Assembly: GCA_009694185.1 (NCBI GenBank)
Contig: SHVR01000010.1
Location: 1-64,000 of the forward strand
Source of the DNA: Alphaproteobacteria bacterium
GTDB lineage: Bacteria; Pseudomonadota; Alphaproteobacteria; SHVR01
Direction: 5' to 3'
DNA: 64,000 nucleotides
The position numbers were made by a program, and so were the translations under genes. The notes beneath the pieces are model-generated. The model was not told the origin of the DNA. It did no database searches and saw only the letters and a program-made list of their open reading frames with translations. Within the stretch, counting starts at the first letter, position 1. The number at the start of each line of letters is the position of its first letter. Below, in pieces: positions 1-10,962 of the stretch.

Positions 1-46
1 GCGGCGAATGTCCTGCAACGCCCGCTCACCGGGCGATTTTCGGGCA

Positions 47-101
47 GAGGGTTTTGGTCTCATCTTCGTTCCTTCGTCACTACGATGAGACCAAAACCCT
101 C
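47..101. repeat. Perfect 18-bp inverted repeat (GAGGGTTTTGGTCTCATC / GATGAGACCAAAACCCTC) with 19-nt spacer; possible IS/MITE end or strong hairpin
   Basis: Left arm 47-64 and right arm 84-101 are exact reverse complements; no transposase seen in the window. Confidence 0.75.
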
Positions 102-140
102 CTCTGCTCAATACCGCATATCTGTCTCATAGGTGCTGAC

Positions 141-598
141 GGGGAACAGAGCATGGCAAGCTCGAGCTGAATGAAGAACTGGTTTCGTTGACCGAATTGA
201 TCGACGTCTCGGTGCGCATGGTAGAGACCCGCGCCGTCGCCGGAGAGATCGCGGTTACGGTTGTGAACGCCAGCTACCTGCCGAACATCCAGGCCGACGA
301 GCGGCGCCTGAAGCAGGTCCTCCTCAACCTCTTGACCAACGCGGTCAAGTTCACGCCGCCCGGCGGTTTCATCACGGTCGTCGTGCGCACCGACCCAACC
401 AAGGGCGTGGTCATCGAGGTCAAGGATACCGGTGTGGGCATGGCGCCGGGCGACGTCGCCGAGGCGCTGCAGCCATTCCGCCAGCTCGACGCCGAACGCG
501 CCCGCAAGCATGGCGGCACCATCGCCGTCGAGAGCAAGCTCGGCATCGGCACGACGGTTGCCGTCACCCTGCCCGCCTCGCGCATGATCCACGAGTGA
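141..598 (+). pseudogene. Histidine kinase remnant (HATPase_c), truncated at 5' end and lacking the G2 box
   Basis: N-box-like DERRLKQVLLNLLTNAVKFTPPGG and G1 DTGVGM present; sequence jumps from QPFRQLDAERARK to HGGTIAVESKLGIGTTVAVTLP, skipping the usual GTGLGL-containing segment; frame is open back to a TGA near 138 with no DHp domain. Confidence 0.75.
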
Positions 599-614
599 CC
601 GGTTAGACAGCGCC

Positions 615-2438
<1,824 letters not shown>

Positions 2439-2450
2439 GATCGCCTACCT

Positions 2451-3824
2451 TTACGCTGTCCCCTTGGGGCCGGCTTTTGGCTGCCCTTCGGCCGCCTCTT
2501 TGCGTGCCTTGAACTTTGGACCCCAACCGGCGACCTGGCGTTCCTGGGCGCGCTCGATGCCTAGCGCATCGGCCGGCACGTCCTGGGTGATCGTGCTGCC
2601 AGCTCCGATATAGGCGCCATCGCCCACGGCCACCGGCGCCACCAGCGCCGTGTTCGAGCCGATGAAGGCGCCGGCCCCGATGTCGGTGTGGTGCTTGTCG
2701 AAGCCGTCGTAATTGCAGGTGATGGTGCCGGCGCCGATATTGGCGTTGGCGCCGACGCGCGCGTCGCCCACATAGCTCAGATGATTGATCTTGGCGCCGG
2801 CTTCGACGTCGGCATTCTTGATCTCGACGAAATTGCCGATATGGGCACCCGTGCCGATGGCCGCTCCCGGCCTGAGACGGGCATAGGGGCCGACAATGGC
2901 GTCGGCCGCGATGCGCGCCTGCTCGAAGTGGCAGAAGCCCTTTATCTCCACCCGGTCGCCCACGCTCACCCCCGGCCCGAAATGGGTGAACGGCCCGACG
3001 GTCACGTCCCGGCCGAGGCGCGTGTCGTGGCTGAAGAAAACGGTCTCCGGCGCGATCAGGGTGGCACCCGCCGCCATCGCCCGCAGGCGCAAGCCCTGCT
3101 GCACGACCGCTTCGGCGGCGGCGAGCTCGGCCCTGGAATTGATGCCGAGCAGTTCGGCCATCTCGCCCTCGATGACCGCGCAAGTTTGGCCCTCGGCGCG
3201 GGCCAGGCGAACAATGTCGGTCAGGTAATATTCGCCCTTCGCGTTGTCCCGGCCGATGCGATCGAGCCAGGCGAACAGCCGGCGGCCCGCGACCGCCATC
3301 ACCCCGGAATTCGAGAGCGGCAGGGCACGGGTCGCCGTATCGGCATCGCGATATTCCACGATCGCCTTGAGCCCACCCGATGCGTCCAGCACTAGGCGCG
3401 CATATTCGTTGGGCAAGGGCGCCCGCATCCCCAGCACCACCACCGCCGGGCTAGGCTTGGCGGCACGGGCCGCCAGCATCGCTTCAATGGTCGGCACGGT
3501 TATGAGCGGCGTATCGCCAAAGAGGATCAGCACGTCGCCATCGAAGTTCTCGAATAGCGCGCGCGCGGCCAGGACCGCATGGGCCGTCCCCAGACGTTCC
3601 AACTGGAGGAAGGTCGGTGCCGGTGCCGCCGCCCTGGCCACGTCCTCCATCCCAGGGCCGACGACGACAGCCACGCGATCCGGAGCCAAGGCGTTCACCG
3701 TCGCGAGCAAATGCCGGACCATGGGCCGGCCGGCGAGCGGATGCAGCACCTTCGGCCGATCGGACCGCATGCGCGTACCTTGGCCGGCAGCCAGGATTAT
3801 GGCCCCGAGATTGCGCTTCTCCAT
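2451..3824 (-). CDS. glmU: Bifunctional N-acetylglucosamine-1-phosphate uridyltransferase/glucosamine-1-phosphate acetyltransferase
   Basis: LAAGQGTRMRSDRPKVLHPLAGRPM motif; left-handed beta-helix hexapeptides; adjacent to glmS. Confidence 0.96.
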   Translation of the reverse strand: MEKRNLGAIILAAGQGTRMRSDRPKVLHPLAGRPMVRHLLATVNALAPDRVAVVVGPGMEDVARAAAPAPTFLQLERLGTAHAVLAARALFENFDGDVLILFGDTPLITVPTIEAMLAARAAKPSPAVVVLGMRAPLPNEYARLVLDASGGLKAIVEYRDADTATRALPLSNSGVMAVAGRRLFAWLDRIGRDNAKGEYYLTDIVRLARAEGQTCAVIEGEMAELLGINSRAELAAAEAVVQQGLRLRAMAAGATLIAPETVFFSHDTRLGRDVTVGPFTHFGPGVSVGDRVEIKGFCHFEQARIAADAIVGPYARLRPGAAIGTGAHIGNFVEIKNADVEAGAKINHLSYVGDARVGANANIGAGTITCNYDGFDKHHTDIGAGAFIGSNTALVAPVAVGDGAYIGAGSTITQDVPADALGIERAQERQVAGWGPKFKARKEAAEGQPKAGPKGTA

Positions 3825-3969
3825 GCCACCCCCAAACCGTTAAAAGGACATCTCCCGGAATGGGCGACAGGATGCCGCCATCCGGCCATGGCGCGAGCGG
3901 AAATTGCCATGGGTTGCCGGAGCGCGCTAGTCACGTTTTGTTTCCGTCTGTTGCGGATTATTTGGACCC

Positions 3970-4683
3970 ATGACACCGCCCGTTCGCCTGCAAGGCCTCA
4001 TCTTCGATCTCGACGGCACCCTGGTCGACAGCGCGCCGGACCTTCGCGCGGCCTTGAACCGGGTGCTGGCCGAGGCTGGTCGCCCGCCTTTGCCACTTGC
4101 CACCGTCACCCGCATGATCGGAGACGGTGCCTTCAATCTAGTTAAGCGCGGCTTTTCGGCAACCGGCGTGACACCGAATAATTCCGAGCTGGCGGCATGG
4201 GTCGAGCGTTTCATCCTCGGCTACGAAGCTGCCGCGGCGGTCGAGACCAGGCCCTATCCGGGCGTGGTGGACACCCTCGCCGGCCTCCGGCGCCAGGGCC
4301 TCCGCCTCGCCGTCTGTACGAACAAGTTCCAGGCCGCGAGCGAATCCCTGTTGCGAGTCCTTGATTTAGAACAATATTTCGACGCCGTCATCGGTGGTGA
4401 CAAGGTGCCGGCGCAGAAGCCGGACCCGGGCCATGTGCGGGCGGCCCTCGTCCGTCTCGAGGTCGATCCAGCCGCGGCCGTGATGATCGGCGACAGCCCG
4501 AATGATGTCGCCGCCGGTCGGGGCGCCGGCCTCAAGGTCATTTGCCTCTCCTACGGCTACAGCCGGGTGGCACCCGCGGCACTCGGCGCCGACATCCTAC
4601 TTGACCGTTTCGACGCCATACCAGCGGCGCTCGCCACTCTAGCCGGCACGGTCAATCGACAGCAGGCAAGCCCACTCGAGTGA
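3970..4683 (+). CDS. gph: Phosphoglycolate phosphatase (HAD family)
   Basis: FDLDGTLVDSAPDL and MIGDSPNDVAAGRGAGL HAD motifs; 3' end overlaps the convergent DUF3108 gene by 32 bp. Confidence 0.9.
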   Translation: MTPPVRLQGLIFDLDGTLVDSAPDLRAALNRVLAEAGRPPLPLATVTRMIGDGAFNLVKRGFSATGVTPNNSELAAWVERFILGYEAAAAVETRPYPGVVDTLAGLRRQGLRLAVCTNKFQAASESLLRVLDLEQYFDAVIGGDKVPAQKPDPGHVRAALVRLEVDPAAAVMIGDSPNDVAAGRGAGLKVICLSYGYSRVAPAALGADILLDRFDAIPAALATLAGTVNRQQASPLE

Positions 4684-5491
4684 GGTGAACGACCAGCAGG
4701 CCGAAATTCGTCTCGGTCTCGAACCGCACCGGGACCGGCGGCAGGCCGCCGCCGATCTCCTTGAACCAGACCCGTGAGACCGCGTCGGGCGCGACCAGGC
4801 GGGTACTACCCCCCGACCGCAAGCCACCGGCGATGAGCTCGAAATGGAAGTTGCAACGGATGGCGGGTCCGGCGATCGAGGCATAGGAACTCTGCGGCAG
4901 AATCTCCGGGCCGCCATCGGCAAACAACACGTCATAGCGGCGGCGGCCGTCGAAAACCGCGATGCGCCGGGCGCAACCGCGATCCTGGTCGAGGCCGCGG
5001 GCCACTTCGACGATGGCGCTCATCAGATCGGTGACGCCAAGTGTTGCATCCGGTGGCACGGGATCGCGATCCTCGGTGGCGAGGGGCGGCTCGGCACTCG
5101 AAACCGTGGCGCCATCGGGACCGAAGTCGATTTGGATGTGCCGCGCGCGTCCCCGCCACAGCCCGTCATTGCGGAGCCATCGGGGCCGCAAGCCAACCGT
5201 GCCCGCGACATCGCCGCTGGCGCGCACCGTCTGCGACCAGGGCAGCAGCCAGCCGAGGAATCCCTCGGTCCGCATCCGAAAGGTCAGCGCGTAGGCGTCG
5301 TCTTCGATCGCCACGTCGAACGCCATGGCACCGAACGCGACACCGCCGACATAGGCGGTATAGGCAAGCGACGTGGGCGGCACCGCCTCGGCCCGGCCGC
5401 CGGACGGCGCGAAGACGAGGCTCGCGCTCAAGGCGACGATACCCGCCCAGCCGGCCCGCCGGCCGCGGCTCGCTTGGCAATCGGTGGTCAT
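4652..5491 (-). CDS. DUF3108 domain-containing exported protein
   Basis: ATG at 5491 followed by a signal-like N-terminus; YTAYVGGVAFGAMAFDVAIEDDAYALTFRMRTEGFLGWLLPW is DUF3108-like; longer start rejected because it runs into the tRNA. Confidence 0.75.
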   Translation of the reverse strand: MTTDCQASRGRRAGWAGIVALSASLVFAPSGGRAEAVPPTSLAYTAYVGGVAFGAMAFDVAIEDDAYALTFRMRTEGFLGWLLPWSQTVRASGDVAGTVGLRPRWLRNDGLWRGRARHIQIDFGPDGATVSSAEPPLATEDRDPVPPDATLGVTDLMSAIVEVARGLDQDRGCARRIAVFDGRRRYDVLFADGGPEILPQSSYASIAGPAIRCNFHFELIAGGLRSGGSTRLVAPDAVSRVWFKEIGGGLPPVPVRFETETNFGLLVVHLTRVGLPAVD

Positions 5492-5560
5492 GGATCTACT
5501 TAATAGACGAATCCGGCCGGCTTGACAGCCCGGAGCCCCTCCCTTAATCACCGCCTGACC

Positions 5561-5635
5561 GGGCGTATAGCTCAGCGGTAGAGCACCGTCTTCACACGGC
5601 GGGGGTCCGTGGTTCGATCCCACGTGCGCCCACCA
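5561..5635 (+). tRNA. tRNA-Val (CAC)
   Basis: Cloverleaf GGGCGTA...TGCGCCC ACCA; anticodon stem CCGTC/GGCGG with loop TTCACAC; T-arm GGTTCGATCC; encoded CCA. Confidence 0.95.
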
Positions 5636-5700
5636 TTTTTCATATTGTAGACCTATCTGTTAAAAAGCGGATGGCGGTTCCGGCCGCCGTGGGGCGCGTG

Positions 5701-5934
5701 CTACGCTGCGGCGCCGGCCCGCGAAACAGCCTGCTTGCGCGACATCTCCCAGACGGCGTCGAGGATGCCGAGCCACGCAACGTGGCTGGCATCGTCGCCT
5801 TGCGTCTGCATGGCCTCGACCCGGCTAGCCACGACGGAGACCGCCTGTTTGCCGTGCTGCTCCAGGAGGAGCCTCGCCGTGCGATAGGCCGCGAAATCAT
5901 AAACCACGACTCCCGTCTTCTTTGCGCGCCTCAT
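5701..5934 (-). CDS. Small hypothetical protein
   Basis: 77-aa ORF MRRAKKTGVVVYDFAAYRTARLLLEQHG...; isolated on this strand. Confidence 0.5.
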   Translation of the reverse strand: MRRAKKTGVVVYDFAAYRTARLLLEQHGKQAVSVVASRVEAMQTQGDDASHVAWLGILDAVWEMSRKQAVSRAGAAA

Positions 5935-6177
5935 GTCACATCTTCCCGAACTCGTTAGCCGCCGACAGTTTGGCCGCAGATCGTTACCCAGGCGTTGATC
6001 GCGATCACACTTTTTGCACCGGAAACTCCCGGTTAACCGTCACGGCGCCAGGCGACAACTCAGGTGTCTTTATGGGGCCGTTCGTGGCAACCTCCCGCCC
6101 GTGTTTGATCATCGAACTTGGCCGCTGGCCCGCCGATCACGGCTGGCGGCCATCATGCGCCGCGAGAGGGACATGCC

Positions 6178-6963
6178 ATGCTACTGAAGGGAAAGTCAGC
6201 GATCGTCACCGGATCAACCAGCGGCATCGGTCTTGGGATGGCGCGGGCACTCGCCGAATCCGGCGCCAATGTCATGCTGAACGGCTTCGGCGACGCCAAG
6301 GCGATCGAAGCCACCCGGGCGGGCCTCGCCAAGGATACGGGCGCCAAGATTCTCTATTCGGCGGCCGACATGTCCAAGGGCGATCAAGTGACGGCCATGG
6401 TCCGGGCGGCCGAAGCGGGTTTCGGGGCGGTCGATATCCTGGTCAACAATGCCGGCATCCAATTCGTGTCGCCGGTCGCCGACTTTCCGGAGGAGAAATG
6501 GGCGGCGGTGCTGGCCATCGATCTCTCGTCCAATTTTGTCGCCATCAAGGCGGCGCTGCCCGGCATGCAGGCGCGCAAATGGGGCCGCATCATCAACGTG
6601 TCCTCCGCGCACGGGCTGGTGGGTTCGCCTTTCAAGGCGGCCTATGTATCGGCGAAGCACGGTGTCGTCGGCCTCACCAAGGTCGTGGCCCTCGAGATGG
6701 CGGAACTCGGCATTACCTGCAATGCGATCTGCCCGGGCTTCGTGCGCACACCCTTGGTCGAAGGTCAGATCGACGATCAAGCGAAGGCGCACGGCATTCC
6801 GCGCGAACAGGTCATCCGCGATGTCATTCTGGCCTCGCAACCGAACAAGCGGTTCATCGAGGTGGAAGAGCTGGGCGCGCTCGCCGTGTTCCTCTCGTCG
6901 GACATGGCGCGCTCGATCACGGGCATTGCCATTCCCGTCGACGGCGGCTGGACCGCGCGCTGA
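6178..6963 (+). CDS. 3-hydroxybutyrate dehydrogenase-like SDR
   Basis: MLLKGKSAIVTGSTSGIGLGMARALAESGA; NNAGIQ; YVSAKHGVVGLTK; C-term ITGIAIPVDGGWTAR. Confidence 0.88.
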   Translation: MLLKGKSAIVTGSTSGIGLGMARALAESGANVMLNGFGDAKAIEATRAGLAKDTGAKILYSAADMSKGDQVTAMVRAAEAGFGAVDILVNNAGIQFVSPVADFPEEKWAAVLAIDLSSNFVAIKAALPGMQARKWGRIINVSSAHGLVGSPFKAAYVSAKHGVVGLTKVVALEMAELGITCNAICPGFVRTPLVEGQIDDQAKAHGIPREQVIRDVILASQPNKRFIEVEELGALAVFLSSDMARSITGIAIPVDGGWTAR

Positions 6964-6967
6964 GAAA

Positions 6968-7405
6968 TTATCCGCCGCCGGTGTAGGAATTCGCCGCGCG
7001 CTTGCGGAAACCATCCATGGCGACCTCGTCCAGGCGGGTGCGTTCGCGCTGCCCGGCGAGTTCGGCGGCGCGCTGCTGGCGGGCGGCAAGGGCCACCTCG
7101 TACTTTTTCATTTCCCGATAGGCGGCGGCGACCTGATCGCGGCCCTCGTCGACCCGCGCCATGACCGTGGCCCGCGAGCTAGCCATGTGGCGGCGGCGCT
7201 CGGCCACGACCCCGAGGTAGCTTGGCAAGGCCGAACGCGCGATGAACGACTCGTCCGCACGCCCCTGCTCGACGACGACTTCCGCCGCCAGCGCCGCCAT
7301 GCGCCGGGTCAGATTGTCGGCGAACAGTTCCAGCTCGCTCACATGCCGGCGCGCTTCGTCGACCCGCTGCTTGTGAAGTCGGATCAGGGTCTGCAATCGG
7401 GTCAT
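6968..7405 (-). CDS. fliJ: FliJ-like flagellar export chaperone
   Basis: Coiled-coil 145-aa protein MTRLQTLIRLHKQRVDEARRHVSELE..., directly downstream of the FliI C-terminal segment. Confidence 0.75.
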   Translation of the reverse strand: MTRLQTLIRLHKQRVDEARRHVSELELFADNLTRRMAALAAEVVVEQGRADESFIARSALPSYLGVVAERRRHMASSRATVMARVDEGRDQVAAAYREMKKYEVALAARQQRAAELAGQRERTRLDEVAMDGFRKRAANSYTGGG

Positions 7406-7413
7406 GTCGCGGG

Positions 7414-8277
7414 CTACTCCAGTATCCGGCCGAGGCCGGCATAGGCGTCGTCGAGGCTGGAGTGTTCATCCGGCAATTGTCCGAGAAATGCCTCGAGCGC
7501 TGGCTGGTAGCGAATGGCCTCGTCGGTACGCGGATCGCTTCCGGCCCGGTAGGCGCCGAGGCGGATCATTTCCGCCATGTCCTCGTAAGCGGCAAGCAAG
7601 CCGCGCGCGCGCAGCACCAGTTCGTTCTCCGGCGGGCTGTTGCAGCCCGGCATGGTCCGCGAGATGCTTCGCAGCACGTTGATCGCCGGGTAGCGCCCGC
7701 GTTCGGCAATGGCGCGATCGAGCACGATATGACCGTCGAGAATACCGCGCACGGCATCGGCGATCGGCTCGTTATGGTCGTCGCCCTCGACCAGCACCGT
7801 GAACAAGCCGGTGATGCTGCCCTTGGCGGCACCCGGCCCCGCCCGTTCCAGGAGTCGCGGCAGTTCGCCAAAGACGCTCGGCGGATAGCCCTTCGTCGTT
7901 GGCGGTTCGCCCACCGACAGGCCGATCTCGCGCTGCGCCATGGCGAAGCGCGTCACGCTATCCATCATGCACAGCACGTCGAGGCCCTGGTCGCGGAAAT
8001 ATTCGGCGACCGCCAGCGTCAGATAGGCGGCCTGGGGCGTCACTTCAAGTTCGCGATCGCGAAACTTGCCGAGGACATTCTCGGCCGCGTGGGCGAGCTG
8101 CTCGAGGCGCGGCAGGCCGAGAAACCCGCACGTTCCCTTGATCGCGTGAACGAGCCGGAAGATCGAACCGATGAGCTTGGGATCGTTGGGGTTCTGCTCC
8201 AGCTTCACGATTTCGACATCGAGTTCGGCGATCGCTTCGTTGGTTTCCGTCAAAAACTCGACAAGAAGATCATCCAT
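7414..8277 (-). CDS. Chimeric ORF: CheA N-terminal HPt domain fused in frame to FliI C-terminal segment (no Walker A)
   Basis: Residues 1-81 CheA-like ([42 protein letters not shown]); from [66 protein letters not shown] onward FliI-like; junction near 8035. Confidence 0.85.
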   Translation of the reverse strand: MDDLLVEFLTETNEAIAELDVEIVKLEQNPNDPKLIGSIFRLVHAIKGTCGFLGLPRLEQLAHAAENVLGKFRDRELEVTPQAAYLTLAVAEYFRDQGLDVLCMMDSVTRFAMAQREIGLSVGEPPTTKGYPPSVFGELPRLLERAGPGAAKGSITGLFTVLVEGDDHNEPIADAVRGILDGHIVLDRAIAERGRYPAINVLRSISRTMPGCNSPPENELVLRARGLLAAYEDMAEMIRLGAYRAGSDPRTDEAIRYQPALEAFLGQLPDEHSSLDDAYAGLGRILE

Positions 8278-8352
8278 TCCCGCTCACTCCCATCAAACGG
8301 CCGTGCCGCGCGCCCCGACGAAACTGTCGAGGTCGAAACTAAGGCACTGTCG

Positions 8353-8368
8353 TTAACAAGCCGCTAAG
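8353..8368 (-). promoter_or_regulatory. Near-consensus CtrA-like box upstream of the cheA-fliI chimera
   Basis: Minus strand reads TTAG-CGGCTTG-TTAAC; one mismatch to TTAA-N7-TTAAC; about 76 bp upstream of the 8277 start. Confidence 0.45.
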
Positions 8369-8419
8369 AGGCGACGATCGGTTGGCCGCTCGGGACGGTG
8401 GCCGGGCTGGTCCGAGGCG

Positions 8420-9052
8420 TTACAGAGTCGCCTGGAACGTCACGCTTCCGGGTGCCTCTAAGACGGCGATTGTCGTGCCGGCCGCCGCAACCATCAGACC
8501 GGTCATGAAGGCATGGATGCCACGCTCCTCAAGGTCGGCGAGGGGTGTGGCGGCCGTGAGCCCCTGGCGGTGACGCTCGGCCAGGGCGACGTCCGGCCCC
8601 GCCGCCTCGACCGAAAGCCGGGACCCGGCATCGCCATGGGCAAGCGCCACCCGGATGACCCCGCCGCGCGTCAATGTCTCGGCGGCGATCAAGGCGAGAT
8701 TGAGCAGCAGCCGGGCCTGGTCACGGCCGATTTCCCGGCTGTCGTCGATCAGCCAGTCGAGGCCGATCTTGTCGGAGTTGAACATGCCATCGGCGATCCG
8801 GCGCAGTTCCGCGGCCGGCTAGGTGACGCGGCCACCGCCAAACCCGAGCGCGGCGCGAAAGAATGCCAGTCGATCCCATGCCTGCTTGGCGCTCGTGGTC
8901 AGCAAGGGGAGCACGTCATCAGCCATGGAGGGGTCGTAATCCGACAGCAATTCCAATCCGTTATTGATCGCGCCGATCGGCCCGATCAGGTCGTGACAGA
9001 GCCGCGAGCAGAGCAATTCCACGATCTTCAGGTCGACCGGCATCGTCATCAC
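8420..9052 (-). pseudogene. chpT: Histidine phosphotransferase ChpT, interrupted by an in-frame TAG
   Basis: LLCSRLCHDLIGPIGAINNGLELL (DHp) and LLLNLALIAAETLTRGG (CA-like) lie in one frame separated by TAG at 8819-8821 (GGGRVT*PAAELRRIADGMFNSD). Confidence 0.85.
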
Positions 9053-9714
9053 TATTCCTTTTGGTTCTGATTTTGGTCGCTTGGCGACCCGTCGTTCAGG
9101 GCGAGCAAGCCCTCGGCCGCAATCAAGTCTTCTGGGGCATTGATGTTGAAGAAAGGGTCAACGAGGTGGGCGGGAAAATCAACCAACCCGACATGCCGGC
9201 CAGCCACCCAGCGATCCACGCGCCGCATCCCCTCGGCTGCTACAGCCTGGTGGAGATCACCCGCCAGATGTGGCCTCCATATGCTAAATAATGGTTGCAG
9301 TTTATCGCCAGATCGCGCGCACACGATTTCTGCATCGCCCGCCGCATCGACCAATCGACGGACCAGGTCGCGGGGAAAGAACGGCGCATCGGTGGGAAAG
9401 CTGGCGAGCCAGGCCACCGGGGCGGGCGCCGTCGCCGCGGCTTCGAGCCCGGCCAGAAGGCCGGCCAGGGGCCCGAGCTGGCCGGCGAGGGAATCCGCCA
9501 GAGTTGGCAATCCATAGGCCCGAAAGCGAGCGGGGTCGCCCGCAATGCTCAAGGTGAGCGAGGCCACCTGCGGGCGGGCGCGGGCTATGGCGCGGGCGAG
9601 GAGCGTGCGGCCCGCCAGCACGCGGAGGCACTTGTCGCCGCCGCCCATACGCCGGCTCCGGCCGCCGGCGAGCAGCAGACCCCAGATAACGGGTTCGGCT
9701 GGGTCGTTCGACAT
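9052..9714 (-). CDS. mobA: Molybdenum cofactor guanylyltransferase
   Basis: LLLAGGRSRRMGGGDKCL; FPTDAPFFPRDLV; FFNINAPEDL. Confidence 0.9.
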   Translation of the reverse strand: MSNDPAEPVIWGLLLAGGRSRRMGGGDKCLRVLAGRTLLARAIARARPQVASLTLSIAGDPARFRAYGLPTLADSLAGQLGPLAGLLAGLEAAATAPAPVAWLASFPTDAPFFPRDLVRRLVDAAGDAEIVCARSGDKLQPLFSIWRPHLAGDLHQAVAAEGMRRVDRWVAGRHVGLVDFPAHLVDPFFNINAPEDLIAAEGLLALNDGSPSDQNQNQKE

Positions 9715-9825
9715 TCGAGCCGCCGCGCGGGGCGGCGTATGAGCGGCACTCAGAATAGGCGTGTCCCCGGCTTTACCCACCCTATATGATACCGAGAGCG
9801 CGACAAACTGGAACCCCTGGAACCC

Positions 9826-10872
9826 ATGGACCATTCATTACCAGACGCCATGCCGGCAACGATGGTGCGAGCCCAGCCGGTCGTCGATCCGTTTGGCCGC
9901 GCCATCACCTATTTGCGCGTGTCAGTCACCGACCGCTGCGACTTCCGCTGTGTCTATTGCATGTCGGAAAACATGACCTTCCTGCCGAAGGCGGAGCTGC
10001 TGACGCTGGAAGAGCTCGACCGCGTGTGCGGCACTTTCGTGGCGATGGGTGTACGCAAGCTCAGGCTGACGGGCGGCGAGCCCCTGGTCCGGCGCGATAT
10101 CATGGGCCTGATCCGATCGCTCGGCCGGCACTTGGCAAGCGGCATGCTGGACGAGCTGACCCTGACCACCAATGGCAGCCAGCTGGCGCGCTTTGCCGAG
10201 ACCCTCCGCGAATGCGGCGTGCGGCGGATCAATCTCTCGCTCGATACGTTGGATCCGGAGAAGTTTGCCGCCATCACGCGCTGGGGCCGGCTGGCCCAGG
10301 TCATGGAAGGGCTCGGCGCCGCCAAGGCGGCGGGTCTTGCCGTCAAGATCAACATGGTGGCGCTCAAGGGCGTGAATGACGGCGAATTCGACCGCATGAT
10401 CGCCTGGTGCGGCGACGAGGGCCTGGACCTCACCATCATCGAGGTGATGCCGATGGGCGACATCGGCAACGAGACGCGGCTCGATCAATATCTGCCTCTG
10501 TCGCTGGTGCGCGCCGGCATCCAGCGCAATTGGACCCTCGACGAGACCGATTATCGAACTGGCGGACCGGCCCGCTATGTGGTCGTGCGCGAGACCGGGC
10601 GCCGCCTCGGTTTCATCACGCCGCTCACCCATAATTTCTGCGAGAGTTGCAATCGCGTGCGACTGACCTGCACCGGTACTCTTTATATGTGCCTGGGACA
10701 GAACGATGCCGCCGATCTGCGCTCGCCCGTGCGCCAGAGCCCGACCGACGCGCCGCTCGAAGCGGCCATCCACGCCGCGATCGCCCGCAAGCCCAAGGGC
10801 CATGATTTCATCATCGATCGGCGGCGGCCCGCCATATCGGTTCCCCGGCATATGAGCGTGACCGGAGGCTGA
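9826..10872 (+). CDS. moaA: GTP 3',8-cyclase
   Basis: Radical-SAM CDFRCVYC motif and C-terminal [18 protein letters not shown] cluster. Confidence 0.95.
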   Translation: MDHSLPDAMPATMVRAQPVVDPFGRAITYLRVSVTDRCDFRCVYCMSENMTFLPKAELLTLEELDRVCGTFVAMGVRKLRLTGGEPLVRRDIMGLIRSLGRHLASGMLDELTLTTNGSQLARFAETLRECGVRRINLSLDTLDPEKFAAITRWGRLAQVMEGLGAAKAAGLAVKINMVALKGVNDGEFDRMIAWCGDEGLDLTIIEVMPMGDIGNETRLDQYLPLSLVRAGIQRNWTLDETDYRTGGPARYVVVRETGRRLGFITPLTHNFCESCNRVRLTCTGTLYMCLGQNDAADLRSPVRQSPTDAPLEAAIHAAIARKPKGHDFIIDRRRPAISVPRHMSVTGG

Positions 10873-10962
10873 GAGGGGTCTTCGCCGCCAAACCCGCCCA
10901 CCGCGATCATGCTGATATCGCCCAGCCCCGTGCCACCAGCCCCGTGCCAAAAGAGAGCAGCG

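Noticed and set aside
4652-5623. Long form of the DUF3108 ORF starting at 5623
   Set aside because: The extension would read through the tRNA-Val gene; the ATG at 5491 gives a proper exported N-terminus
6031-6050. Possible CtrA box at GGTTAACCGTCACGG upstream of the dehydrogenase
   Set aside because: Only one TTAA half-site; no second half-site at 7-nt spacing on either side
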